Assembly (NCBI GenBank): GCA_910588045.1 | Contig: CAJUPS010000089.1 | Location: forward strand, 1 to 13,245 | DNA: 13,245 nt | DNA from: an uncultured Oscillospiraceae bacterium | GTDB taxonomy: Bacteria > Bacillota > Clostridia > Oscillospirales > Oscillospiraceae | Direction: 5' to 3' | Part shown: positions 6,315-13,137 of the stretch, one piece after another | Numbering within the stretch: the first letter of the stretch is position 1 | Layout of the letters: every line of letters starts with the position of its first letter | Translations under genes and position numbers: made by a program | Notes under the pieces: generated by a model | Told to the model about the DNA's origin: nothing | The model's database searches: none | What the model saw: only the letters and a program-made list of their open reading frames with translations

Positions 6315-6381
6315 ATTCTTTTCCTTGAAAGGAAAAGAATCAAAAGGAACTTTTGCCGCAAGCTGCGCTTGCTTAAGGGTG
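6315..6381 (+). repeat. Diverged internal copy of the palindromic repeat family
   Basis: A 12-bp perfect stem, ATTCTTTTCCTT (6315-6326) with AAGGAAAAGAAT (6329-6340), has a 2-base loop and is followed by CAAAAG. Two further hairpins are CAAAAG/CTTTTG (6341-6355) and GCAAGC/GCTTGC (6358-6372). The block ends GCTTGCTTAAGGGTG (6367-6381), matching 12 of 15 bases of GCGTGCTCAAGGGGG in the end copies. The order (12-bp palindrome, CAAAAG, TGCTYAAGGG) is the same as in the end repeats, but the stem sequence differs while pairing stays perfect. Confidence 0.7.
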
Positions 6382-6417
6382 CTCCGGTCGAAGGTGCTTA
6401 CCATTTTGAAACTGCCA

Positions 6418-6449
6418 GAGGGGCGGAACTCTGTTCCGCCCCTCGTTAT
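6418..6449. terminator. Terminator between convergent HAD and mtaB genes
   Basis: A perfect 12-bp stem, GAGGGGCGGAAC (6418-6429) with GTTCCGCCCCTC (6433-6444) and a TCT loop. On the plus strand GTTATTTGTTG follows. On the minus strand the tail is weaker, but the hairpin lies about 30 bases beyond the mtaB stop, so it may serve both genes. Confidence 0.7.
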
Positions 6450-6475
6450 TTGTTGTCTATAGTCGGCCGCACGGC

Positions 6476-7783
6476 TCACGCCGTGCTGGGGGGCCCGCCT
6501 GAAATACTGCCAATCAGATGGTCAGAGGCGGTCCCGGTGATTTTGGTCGGCAGCACCTGGTTGTGGAGGTCCTTTTCCGGGACGGCTACCAGCATATAGT
6601 TGGGCGCGTGGCCGTGGTACATCCCGTCCTCCGACGGCTGCTCGTACAGCACCTCATACGTCTGTCCGATGCACCCCCGCAGGTACGCCTCGTGCATCTC
6701 CGCCGCCACCGCCGCCGCCCGGGCGGCTCGCTCCTCCTTGACCGCCTTGGGCGCCTGCTCCATCTCCGCTGCCGGAGTGCCGGGGCGGATGGAATAGGGG
6801 AATATGTGCATCTCCGCAAAGGCGCACTCCCGGATGAAACGCAGCGTCTCCCCGAACTCCTCCTCGGTCTCCCCCGGAAAGCCTACAATCAAATCGGTGG
6901 TTACAGCGGGGTGTTGGAAGAATACGTTGAGTAAATCGACGCTTTTTTTATACCGTTTGGTGTCGTATTTTCGGTTCATGCGGCGCAGTGTGGCGTCGCA
7001 ACCGGACTGCATGGAGAGATGGAAGTGGGGACAGAGGTTCGGCAGGGCCGCCGCCCGGCGGCAGAAGTCCTCCGTGATGGTCCTCGGCTCCAGGGACCCC
7101 AGCCGGACCCGCAGCTCCCCCGCCTCCCGGCAGACGGCCTCCAGCAGGTCAATGAGCGCCGGTCTCCCCGGCAGGTCCCGGCCCCAGGAGGAAATCTCGA
7201 TGCCTGTGACCACGATCTCCCGGTAGCCCTCTTCCCTTAACCGCCGGACCTCCGCCACCGCCGTCTCCGGCGGCAGGGACCGCACCGGCCCCCGGGCGTA
7301 GGGGATGATGCAGTAGGTGCAGAAATTGACGCACCCGTCCTCCACCTTCAGCATGGCCCGCGTCCGCGCCGCCAGTCCCCCGGCGGGCAGGACCTCAAAT
7401 GCCCGGCGGCGCAGAGCGTCGTCCAGGCTTATCACAGGCTCACGCTCTCGTACCGCGCCCTCCAGCAGGTCCAGGAATTTCATCCGGTCCCCCGTCCCGG
7501 CAATCAGGTCCACGTCCAGGTTTTTTATGTCTCCAGGGTGGGTCTGGGGGTAGCACCCGCACACCGCTACCACGGCCTCCGGGGACTGCTTTCTCGCCCG
7601 GCGGATCATCTGCCGGGATTTCTTGTCGCTCACCGCCGTGACGGTGCAGGTGTTGATGATATAGGCGTCCGCCGGGTCCTCGAAGGGAACCAGCGCGTGC
7701 CCCCGGCGGACCAGCTCCCGCTCCATGGCCTGGGTCTCATATTGGTTCACCTTGCAGCCCAGGGTGTAAATGGCGATCTTCAT
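6476..7783 (-). CDS. mtaB: tRNA (t6A37) methylthiotransferase MtaB (435 aa)
   Basis: A radical-SAM enzyme that adds a methylthio group to N6-threonylcarbamoyladenosine at position 37 of ANN-decoding tRNAs (ms2t6A), a cytoplasmic tRNA modification. The N-terminal UPF0004 domain carries Cys10 (TLGCKVNQYE), Cys46 (IINTCTVT) and Cys77 (CGCYPQ), ligands of the auxiliary Fe-S cluster. The radical-SAM motif is Cys151-x3-Cys155-x2-Cys158 (DGCVNFCTYCIIPYARG). Family stretches follow (VTGIEISSWG, HLSMQSG, RMNRKYDT, DLIVGFPGETEEEF, FPYSIRPGTPA), and a TRAM RNA-binding domain ends the protein (about 370-430). The TLGCKVN start and HLSMQSG place it with MtaB and not with MiaB or RimO. GGAGAGG precedes the ATG. 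It is the last gene of an operon with two acetyltransferase genes, 20 bases after the second. Confidence 0.93.
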   Translation of the reverse strand: MKIAIYTLGCKVNQYETQAMERELVRRGHALVPFEDPADAYIINTCTVTAVSDKKSRQMIRRARKQSPEAVVAVCGCYPQTHPGDIKNLDVDLIAGTGDRMKFLDLLEGAVREREPVISLDDALRRRAFEVLPAGGLAARTRAMLKVEDGCVNFCTYCIIPYARGPVRSLPPETAVAEVRRLREEGYREIVVTGIEISSWGRDLPGRPALIDLLEAVCREAGELRVRLGSLEPRTITEDFCRRAAALPNLCPHFHLSMQSGCDATLRRMNRKYDTKRYKKSVDLLNVFFQHPAVTTDLIVGFPGETEEEFGETLRFIRECAFAEMHIFPYSIRPGTPAAEMEQAPKAVKEERAARAAAVAAEMHEAYLRGCIGQTYEVLYEQPSEDGMYHGHAPNYMLVAVPEKDLHNQVLPTKITGTASDHLIGSISGGPPSTA

Positions 7784-7803
7784 GGGGAACCTCTCCTTCT
7801 TGC

Positions 7804-8319
7804 CTATCCGTCCAGCCGCTTTTCATACAGATAGAACCAGTCCAGTCCGAACTCTCCCAGGCCGATGTCCTCTCTCCCGACGCGGACGAAGCCGTTTTTC
7901 TCATACGTCCGGATAGCCGGGGTGTTATTCTCCCAGACGTAGATCCGCAGGAGCCTTGCACCCTGATCCGCCGCCTCCCTCCCGGCATAGTCCAGCATCA
8001 ACGAGGCCACGCCCTTCCGGAGGTGGTCCGGGTGGACGGCGACCATGTGGATGTAGAGCACGCCGTCCTCTCCGGGTCGGTCGTCCTCCGCGCTGGGACT
8101 GGCCGTCATAGCAAATGAACCGGCGGCCTCTTTGCCGGTCCTGGCGACGTAGAGGCCGTCCGCGGCCAGATATTTCTCCGCGTCCTCCCGGGTGGGAAAG
8201 CCGCCGCGCCGGAAGTTGGGGTTGAACGGCTTGTCCGCCATGTAGTCGCACATTGCGCCGTACAGCGCTTCCACCGCGTCCAGATCCCAGGAAGCGGCTT
8301 TTCTGATGATCATGTTCAT
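7804..8319 (-). CDS. GNAT-family N-acetyltransferase (171 aa)
   Basis: A single-domain acetyl-CoA-dependent acetyltransferase of unknown acceptor. The GNAT core is visible: LYIHMVAVHPDHLRKGVASLMLDYA (strand beta4 and motif A, about 88-112) and RIYVWENNTPAIRTYEKNGF (motif B, about 125-144), the usual site of the late Asn and Tyr residues. In the R/QxxGxG/A pyrophosphate loop the first position is Leu100, with Gly103 and Ala105 kept. An AAGGAG site precedes the ATG. The gene begins 12 bases after the tandem-GNAT gene and ends 20 bases before mtaB, so it is probably co-transcribed with both. Modification of a small molecule or a protein N-terminus is equally possible. Confidence 0.88.
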   Translation of the reverse strand: MNMIIRKAASWDLDAVEALYGAMCDYMADKPFNPNFRRGGFPTREDAEKYLAADGLYVARTGKEAAGSFAMTASPSAEDDRPGEDGVLYIHMVAVHPDHLRKGVASLMLDYAGREAADQGARLLRIYVWENNTPAIRTYEKNGFVRVGREDIGLGEFGLDWFYLYEKRLDG

Positions 8320-8331
8320 GGCTTTCTCCTT

Positions 8332-9264
8332 TTACAAATCGATCCATATACCCTCGTCCCGAATCTTCGCCCCCTCCAGCGAGCGGTAAAACCGCTGCGC
8401 CTCCGGATTGGCGGCAATAAGACCGATAAGGGTATCCGCGCCCGCCCCCTTCAACCGGCGGCGCAGCTCCTCCATCAGGGCCTGGGCCGTGCCCCGGTGC
8501 CGCTGACTCTTCAGCACGCATATCCAGTCCAGATACGCCTTCACGGAACCGTCAAAACGACTGCAAATCAAAGTGGAATCGATCCGCCCCACCACCGCGC
8601 CGTCCACGTAGGCCAGCAGGGACAGGGCGTTTGCGAAGCGGGGGTCGGAAAAGCTCCTCTCCACGGCGGCGGTATACGCCTCGTCGATCTCCCAGCCCCA
8701 GAAATCCTCCTCCGCCCGGAGGCGGCGCTCAAAGTCCAGCACGTCCCCCATCCGCTCCCGGGTGTAGGGCAGAATCAGCGGGCCGTTCAGTCCTCTGGCG
8801 CACCACACGTCGCAGGACCAGTGCCCCGTACCGCCCATGGGTTCGTCCAGCCGGACAAAGCCGTACTTGGCGTAGAATCTCTGCGCGGCAGCCATGTTGC
8901 CGAAGGTCTCCAGATAGCATGTCCGGTAGTGCCGGGCCGCGTAGTCCAGGCACCGCTCCATCAGCCGGTGGGCGGCCCCCGTCCCCCGGGCGATGGGGAG
9001 GCAGTACATCTTTTGCAGCTCGCACACGCCCTCTACGCCCTCCAGCGGGCCGATGCCGGACCCGCCAACCACCGCGCCCGCCTCATCCAAAGCCACCCAG
9101 TACCTGCGCCCCTCCCCCTGATAGAGCGCGGAGAACCGCCCCAGGTCCGGGTCGCACCAGGCGGTGCCCTCCCGGTCGCCGCCGTACTCCTTGAGGCAGA
9201 AGCGGATGATCTGCTCCACCGCCCGGTCGTCCTCCGGCCGGATTTCGCGGATGATATAGTCCAT
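8332..9264 (-). CDS. Tandem-domain GNAT N-acetyltransferase (310 aa)
   Basis: Two GNAT domains in one chain. The first (about 1-155) has acetyl-CoA loop RGTGAA (93-98) and motif B LETFGNMAAAQRFYAKYGF (about 118-136). The second (about 163-310) has RHRGTA (255-260) and IAANPEAQRFYRSL (about 283-296). Both loops fit the R/QxxGxG/A pattern, so both could bind acetyl-CoA. In characterised two-domain GNATs often only one domain is catalytic. The inter-domain segment (LNGPLILPYTRERMGDVLDFE) opens the second domain. The ATG at 9264 is preceded by AAGGAG. It is the first gene of an operon with a single GNAT and mtaB. I could not find a convincing promoter in the 250 bases upstream. The acceptor is unknown. 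Confidence 0.85.
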   Translation of the reverse strand: MDYIIREIRPEDDRAVEQIIRFCLKEYGGDREGTAWCDPDLGRFSALYQGEGRRYWVALDEAGAVVGGSGIGPLEGVEGVCELQKMYCLPIARGTGAAHRLMERCLDYAARHYRTCYLETFGNMAAAQRFYAKYGFVRLDEPMGGTGHWSCDVWCARGLNGPLILPYTRERMGDVLDFERRLRAEEDFWGWEIDEAYTAAVERSFSDPRFANALSLLAYVDGAVVGRIDSTLICSRFDGSVKAYLDWICVLKSQRHRGTAQALMEELRRRLKGAGADTLIGLIAANPEAQRFYRSLEGAKIRDEGIWIDL

Positions 9265-9442
9265 AGGGTTTCTCCTTCAGGATTTTTCTTCGGATGTATT
9301 TTGTAAAGGGTGAGTTTAACCACCACCCAAATACAAGAGGCAATGGCTCATTTGTGGCAAGATGGCGGTTGCGAAAAGGCGGTGAAAAAGTCGGGGTATA
9401 TACCCAGACATTGCCATTCCTATCAGAACCTAAAAATCAGGG
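9265..9442. other. Intergenic stretch with a 12-bp palindrome
   Basis: This separates the divergent tandem-GNAT and PNPOx-like genes. It is AT-richer than its left neighbour. It holds the perfect palindrome GGGTATATACCC (9394-9405), a possible operator. I see no gene and no clear minus-strand promoter. Confidence 0.4.
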
Positions 9443-9471
9443 TTGAACGCCGCTCATGATGGTGATATACT
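9443..9471 (+). promoter_or_regulatory. Sigma-A promoter of the PNPOx-like gene
   Basis: TTGAAC (9443-9448), a 17-base spacer and TATACT (9466-9471). The predicted start is near 9478. The ribosome binding site GGAGG is at 9505-9509, six bases before the ATG. Confidence 0.8.
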
Positions 9472-9515
9472 TTGCTCATATCAAGTCAGCAAATCGGTAT
9501 TTGTGGAGGTAGCGT

Positions 9516-9932
9516 ATGGGCAAATGGAATCAGGAAGCTGAAAAAATAATGATGGAACGTTTTGGAAAAGACACGGTCATAGCGTTATCAACAGTAGAAA
9601 ATGGTATGCCACATGTAAGATATGTAAATGCTTATTATGAGAATGGTGCATTTTATATCATTACATATGCTCTTTCAAATAAAATGAAGCACATTGAAAA
9701 CAATCCTACTGTTGCAATAGCCGGTGATTGGTTTACAGCACATGGAAAGGGTGTCAATTTAGGTTATTGGGGGAAAGAAGAAAATCATTTCATTGCCGAG
9801 AAATTGAAAAATGTCTTTGCAGAATGGATCGATAACGGACATAATGATTTCGATAATAAAAATACTATAATTTTATGCGTAGAATTAACGGATGGACTGT
9901 TGCTTTCGCATGGAACAAGGTATGAGTTTTAG
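9516..9932 (+). CDS. Pyridoxamine 5'-phosphate oxidase-fold protein (138 aa)
   Basis: A small protein of the split-barrel flavin-binding (PNPOx-like) superfamily, which binds FMN, F420 or heme and includes many uncharacterised reductases. Support comes from the N-terminal helix, then VIALSTVENGMPHVRYVNAYYENGAFYIITYALSNKMKHIENNPTVAIAGDW (about 21-72), the standard pattern of strands followed by a K-x-x-x-I-x-x-N-P motif that contacts flavin phosphate in relatives. The C-terminal half (about 85-138) is acidic and ends in an edge strand (LCVELTDGLLLSHGTRYEF). The length is normal for single-domain members. Base composition is strikingly different from the neighbours (bases 9661-9720 are 30% GC), with A/T-ending codons, so the gene was probably acquired from a low-GC Firmicute. 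It has its own promoter and a strong downstream hairpin. The substrate is unknown. Confidence 0.8.
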   Translation: MGKWNQEAEKIMMERFGKDTVIALSTVENGMPHVRYVNAYYENGAFYIITYALSNKMKHIENNPTVAIAGDWFTAHGKGVNLGYWGKEENHFIAEKLKNVFAEWIDNGHNDFDNKNTIILCVELTDGLLLSHGTRYEF

Positions 9933-9952
9933 GCCTCAAATTCCGGTTTATC

Positions 9953-9985
9953 GGGGGGATTTCATCTTGTGGGTGAAATCCCCCC
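9953..9985. terminator. Hairpin shared by the convergent PNPOx-like and unknown genes
   Basis: A perfect 12-bp stem, GGGGGGATTTCA (9953-9964) with TGAAATCCCCCC (9974-9985) and a 9-base loop. It lies about 20 bases after the plus-strand gene. The minus-strand gene ends inside it, its TGA being 9962-9964. The T tails are weak in both directions. Confidence 0.6.
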
Positions 9986-10456
9986 TTGACAAATGCGCTC
10001 TTCGGAAAACGGGACGATGAACTTCCCGGTGGTGTCCATCAGGGAGTGCAGTACGATGTCCTCGTCGTCCTCCCAGCCGAAGCCGTCCTCGTCGGCGTAG
10101 TACCGCCCGTCCGGCTGGAGGAGCCATTCGACCGGCGCCTTTCCATCCTGGAACGGGCCCATCCAGAAGGTGAACCGGGTGCAGGGCTGGAAGGGATAGG
10201 TCTGCTTCGCCTCCCAGGCGCCGGGGACCACGCCGGGGAACTGGAGGAACGTGCCCGTCTCGTCCGTGATCTGCCGGACCTTCTTCCCGTTGTGCAGCAA
10301 GGTCAGGTTCACCGGATGATAGCCCCCCAGGCTATTGGGTACATCCTCCTCGTGGAGGGCATACCCATCCCCCAGGTCCCGGGTCCACCCAGGCTGTTGG
10401 GGCTTCCGATTACCGGCGATTACGTCAAAAAGCTTATCGAGGATATTCCACAGCAT
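9962..10456 (-). CDS. Hypothetical protein, family not recognised (164 aa)
   Basis: I do not recognise this protein. The N-terminus (MLWNILDKLFDVIAG) is a short amphipathic or weakly hydrophobic helix without a signal-peptide cleavage pattern. The rest is soluble and rich in aromatic residues (HPVNLTLLHNGKKVRQITDETGTFLQFPGV; FTFWMGPFQDGKAPVEWLLQPDGRYYADEDGFGWEDDED), suggesting a small beta-rich globular domain with an acidic segment near residues 125-138. I start it at the ATG at 10456 because GGGGTGG lies just upstream and a good promoter lies further up. A longer reading to 10702 would run antisense through the cysteine desulfurase and has poor composition. The stop codon is inside a terminator-like stem, so the stem's upstream arm encodes the GGIS tail. 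Codon use is GC-rich like the neighbours, consistent with a native gene. Confidence 0.7.
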   Translation of the reverse strand: MLWNILDKLFDVIAGNRKPQQPGWTRDLGDGYALHEEDVPNSLGGYHPVNLTLLHNGKKVRQITDETGTFLQFPGVVPGAWEAKQTYPFQPCTRFTFWMGPFQDGKAPVEWLLQPDGRYYADEDGFGWEDDEDIVLHSLMDTTGKFIVPFSEERICQGGISPTR

Positions 10457-10469
10457 ACGATCCACCCCC

Positions 10470-10498
10470 TTGCTTTTTCGGTCGGGATAGGATATAAT
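10470..10498 (+). promoter_or_regulatory. Sigma-A promoter of the cysteine desulfurase-MATE operon
   Basis: TTGCTT (10470-10475), a 17-base spacer and TATAAT (10493-10498). Both hexamers and the spacing are identical to the HAD gene promoter. The predicted start near 10505 gives a leader of about 75 bases. Confidence 0.7.
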
Positions 10499-10521
10499 AA
10501 GCGGCCAGTACCGATTTTCCC

Positions 10522-10550
10522 AGTATATCACAGATTCCACCTCCTGACAA
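10522..10550 (-). promoter_or_regulatory. Sigma-A promoter of the 164-aa hypothetical gene
   Basis: On the minus strand, TTGTCA (10545-10550), a 17-base spacer and TATACT (10522-10527). The predicted start near 10515 lies downstream, in the plus direction, of the opposing promoter's start, so the two promoters face each other. Confidence 0.65.
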
Positions 10551-10578
10551 GCGGGAGAATGCGCAAGGAGATACCGCC

Positions 10579-11706
10579 ATGCACTACTTGGATCACGCCG
10601 CCACCACCCCCGTCCCGGAAGAAGTCGCCCGGGCCATGCTGGCGGTTTTAACGGAGCGCTTCGGCAACCCCTCCGCCCAGTACGCCCTGGGCCGGGAGGC
10701 AAAGGCGCTGGTGGACCAGTCCCGGAGCACCCTCGCCGGGTCCCTGGGCGCGAGGCCGGAGCAGGTGGTCTTTACCTCCTGCGGCACCGAGGGGGACAAC
10801 TGGGCCATCCGGGCCGCCCTCTGCCAGAACCGCCGGGTGGGCAAGCACATCGTCACCACCGCTGTGGAGCACAGCGCGGTGCTCCAGTGCGTGAAGCAGC
10901 TGGAGCGGGAGGGATACGCCGTCTCCTACGTCAAGCCGGACCGGGAGGGGCGCATCACGGCCCGGTCCGTGCTGGAGGCGGTCCGGGAGGACACGGCCCT
11001 GGTCAGCGTGATGCTGGTGAACAACGAGACGGGGGCCGTGTTCCCCGTGCCGGAAATTGCGGCCGGACTGAAAAATCGCCCCGCCCTGCTCCACACCGAC
11101 GCAGTCCAGGGATTTCTGAAAATTCCCTTTACCGTCAAATCCCTGGGGGCGGACTACGTCACCCTCTCCGCCCACAAGATCGGCGGGCCCAAGGGCATCG
11201 GGGCGCTGTATATCGGCGGACGGGCCAAGAACACCCTGCCTCTCCTCTACGGCGGCGGGCAGGAGAACGGCCTGCGCCCCGGCACTGAGGCCACGGCCCA
11301 GATGGCGGGCTTTGCCCGGGCGGTGGAGCTGCGCCTGGAGCGCCAGGAGGAGATCGCCGCCCACCTCGCCGCCTGCCGGGACTACGCCCGGGAGCGACTG
11401 TCCGCCATCCCGGAGCTGCGGTTCGTCGGTCCCGCCGACGCGCCCCATATCCTGTCGGTATCCCTGCCGGGCTACCCCAGTCAGAATATTGTCAACGACC
11501 TGGACGGGAGGGGGATCTGCATCTCCGCCGGGTCCGCCTGCCACCGGGGGAGGGCCAGCCACGTGCTGACCGCCATGGGTCTGGACAAGCGGACCGCCGC
11601 CGGGACGGTGCGGGTGAGCTTCGGGCCGGAGACCTCCTTCGGGGACATCGACGCGCTGGCGGATGCCCTTCTGGAGCACAAAAACACCCGCTTCCCCATG
11701 TTATAA
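10579..11706 (+). CDS. Cysteine desulfurase, NifS/IscS family (375 aa)
   Basis: A PLP-dependent enzyme that removes sulfur from L-cysteine as an enzyme-bound persulfide, giving alanine and feeding Fe-S cluster or tRNA thiolation pathways. The start MHYLDHAATTPV is the family hallmark. His98 (VEHSA) stacks on PLP, Asp174 and Gln177 (HTDAVQG) contact the pyridine ring, and Lys200 (SAHKIGGPKG) is the Schiff-base lysine. The catalytic Cys321 lies in SAGSACHRG, followed by a long active-site region and RVSFG near the end. The arrangement is group I (NifS/IscS-like) but with a short tail, so the usual IscU-docking C-terminus is reduced. AAGGAG precedes the ATG. TAA is followed directly by an in-frame TAG. 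No iscU, iscR, thiI or mnmA gene is adjacent in this window; the next gene, 13 bases on, is a MATE exporter. The sulfur acceptor is therefore unclear. Confidence 0.92.
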   Translation: MHYLDHAATTPVPEEVARAMLAVLTERFGNPSAQYALGREAKALVDQSRSTLAGSLGARPEQVVFTSCGTEGDNWAIRAALCQNRRVGKHIVTTAVEHSAVLQCVKQLEREGYAVSYVKPDREGRITARSVLEAVREDTALVSVMLVNNETGAVFPVPEIAAGLKNRPALLHTDAVQGFLKIPFTVKSLGADYVTLSAHKIGGPKGIGALYIGGRAKNTLPLLYGGGQENGLRPGTEATAQMAGFARAVELRLERQEEIAAHLAACRDYARERLSAIPELRFVGPADAPHILSVSLPGYPSQNIVNDLDGRGICISAGSACHRGRASHVLTAMGLDKRTAAGTVRVSFGPETSFGDIDALADALLEHKNTRFPML

Positions 11707-11719
11707 TAGGAGGATTCTT

Positions 11720-13099
11720 ATGTTCCGCGCACTGCGCCGGGAACCCGGCTTCTACAAAAATCTCTGGGCGCTGGCCGCCCCCATGATTCTGCAAAACATC
11801 ATCACCACCTCCCTGGGATTTGCCGACACCTTCATGGTGGGGCTTCTGGGCAACGCAGAAATGGCGGCTGTGACCGCCGCCAATGTACCCGTATTCATCA
11901 TCCAGATTGTCATCTTTGGCTTCCAGAGCGGCATGGCCGTGCTGGTCAGCCAGTATTGGGGCAAGGGGGACACGGACAACATCAACCGCTGTATGGGGGT
12001 TGCCCTGTACGCGGTTACGGGCTTCTCCACCCTTCTGGCCCTGGTCACCTTCTTCTTCCCCGCCCAAGTGCTGGGCCTCATCACCCCCAACCAGGAGCTG
12101 GTACACCTGGGGGCGCGGTATATCCAGATCGTAGGCTTCTCCTACATCTTCAACGGGATCAGCGGCATCTACGCCGGGCTCCAGAGGAGCACGGAGCGGC
12201 CCTCCTTCGGGATGATCCTCTTCGGCATCTCCATGTGTGTGAACACGTTCCTCAACTACGTGCTGATTTTCGGAAAATTTGGTGCACCGGCCCTGGGGGT
12301 CACCGGCGCGGCTGTGGCCACTCTCACAAGCCGGGTGGTGGAGTTTCTGGTGGCCGCGGTCTATGCCCTGCACAATAAGCGGATCCCCCTGCGGTGGGGA
12401 TGTATCCTGCGGCCCGGGCGGAGCATTCTGCGCAGCTTCATCCGCTACTCCGCCCCGGTGGTAGGCAACGAGGCCATGTGGAGTACGGGAACCTCCATGC
12501 TCACGGTCATCATGGGGCACATGGCCAACAGTCAGGACATGTTGGCGGCCTACGCCCTCATTGGCAACATCGACCGGATTTCGACGGTGGTGTGCTTTGG
12601 CATTGCCGCGGCGGCGGCGGTGATTGTCGGCAAGGAGATTGGGCAGGGGAGCAGCCGGGAGCGGGTCTACTCGGTCAGCTGGACGCTTCTGCTGGTGTCC
12701 ATGCTGGCGGGGGGCGTGGTCACGGTGCTGCTGCTGGTTCTCCTGCCCACATTTTTCCTGCCGGTGCTGTTTCCCCTGTTCAAGCTGACCCCCGGCGCAG
12801 TGGAGGCGGCCACCTGTCTGGCAGTTGTCTATGCAATCTTCATGCCGATGCGGTCTTTTGATGTGACCAACATTACCGGGATTCTCCGGGCGGGAGGCGA
12901 TTCCAAGGTAGCGGCTCTGATCGATGTGGGGCCGCTATGGCTGGCGGCCATCCCGCTGATGGCCCTGACGGCGTTGGTTTTTCAGGCGCCGACGTGGGTT
13001 GTCTGCATTGCCATGCAGGGGGAGAATTTTTTGAAATGTCCCATTGGGTTGGTTCGTTTTCACAGCAGGAAGTGGATCAATGACGTGACTTGTTCCTGA
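11720..13099 (+). CDS. MATE-family efflux transporter (459 aa)
   Basis: An inner-membrane exporter of the multidrug and toxic compound extrusion family, which uses a Na+ or H+ gradient to expel cationic compounds. About twelve hydrophobic segments are arranged as two repeats. The first begins LAAPMILQNIITTSLGFADTFMVGLLG (about residues 19-45), the typical MATE opening. The second begins YSAPVVGNEAMWSTGTSMLTVIMGHM, its counterpart. Length is normal. The C-terminus (KWINDVT) is the usual short cytoplasmic tail. I chose the ATG at 11720 because AGGAGG (11708-11713) sits six bases upstream; a reading from 11663 would overlap the desulfurase by over 40 bases. It follows the desulfurase gene by 13 bases and is probably co-transcribed with it. 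A strong terminator lies just after the stop. The substrate is unknown. Confidence 0.92.
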   Translation: MFRALRREPGFYKNLWALAAPMILQNIITTSLGFADTFMVGLLGNAEMAAVTAANVPVFIIQIVIFGFQSGMAVLVSQYWGKGDTDNINRCMGVALYAVTGFSTLLALVTFFFPAQVLGLITPNQELVHLGARYIQIVGFSYIFNGISGIYAGLQRSTERPSFGMILFGISMCVNTFLNYVLIFGKFGAPALGVTGAAVATLTSRVVEFLVAAVYALHNKRIPLRWGCILRPGRSILRSFIRYSAPVVGNEAMWSTGTSMLTVIMGHMANSQDMLAAYALIGNIDRISTVVCFGIAAAAAVIVGKEIGQGSSRERVYSVSWTLLLVSMLAGGVVTVLLLVLLPTFFLPVLFPLFKLTPGAVEAATCLAVVYAIFMPMRSFDVTNITGILRAGGDSKVAALIDVGPLWLAAIPLMALTALVFQAPTWVVCIAMQGENFLKCPIGLVRFHSRKWINDVTCS

Positions 13100-13102
13100 T
13101 CC

Positions 13103-13134
13103 AGGGCGGCGCTGCGCGCCGCCCTGCCTTTTTA
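13103..13134 (+). terminator. Intrinsic terminator of the desulfurase-MATE operon
   Basis: A perfect 10-bp GC stem, AGGGCGGCGC (13103-13112) with GCGCCGCCCT (13116-13125) and a TGC loop, followed by GCCTTTTTAT. It starts four bases after the MATE stop codon. Confidence 0.88.
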
Positions 13135-13137
13135 TCT

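Noticed and set aside
8497..9306. Plus-strand open frame opposite the tandem-GNAT gene
   Set aside because: The minus strand holds two GNAT motif sets with a good ribosome binding site. The plus frame has no recognisable features.
10457..10702. N-terminal extension of the 164-aa hypothetical protein to 246 residues
   Set aside because: The extra 82 residues are antisense to the desulfurase start, rich in Pro, Gly and Arg, and run through the gene's own promoter. The ATG at 10456 has a good ribosome binding site.
10648..11679. Minus-strand open frame opposite the cysteine desulfurase
   Set aside because: The plus strand has every catalytic residue of NifS-type enzymes. The opposite frame is a GC-rich shadow.
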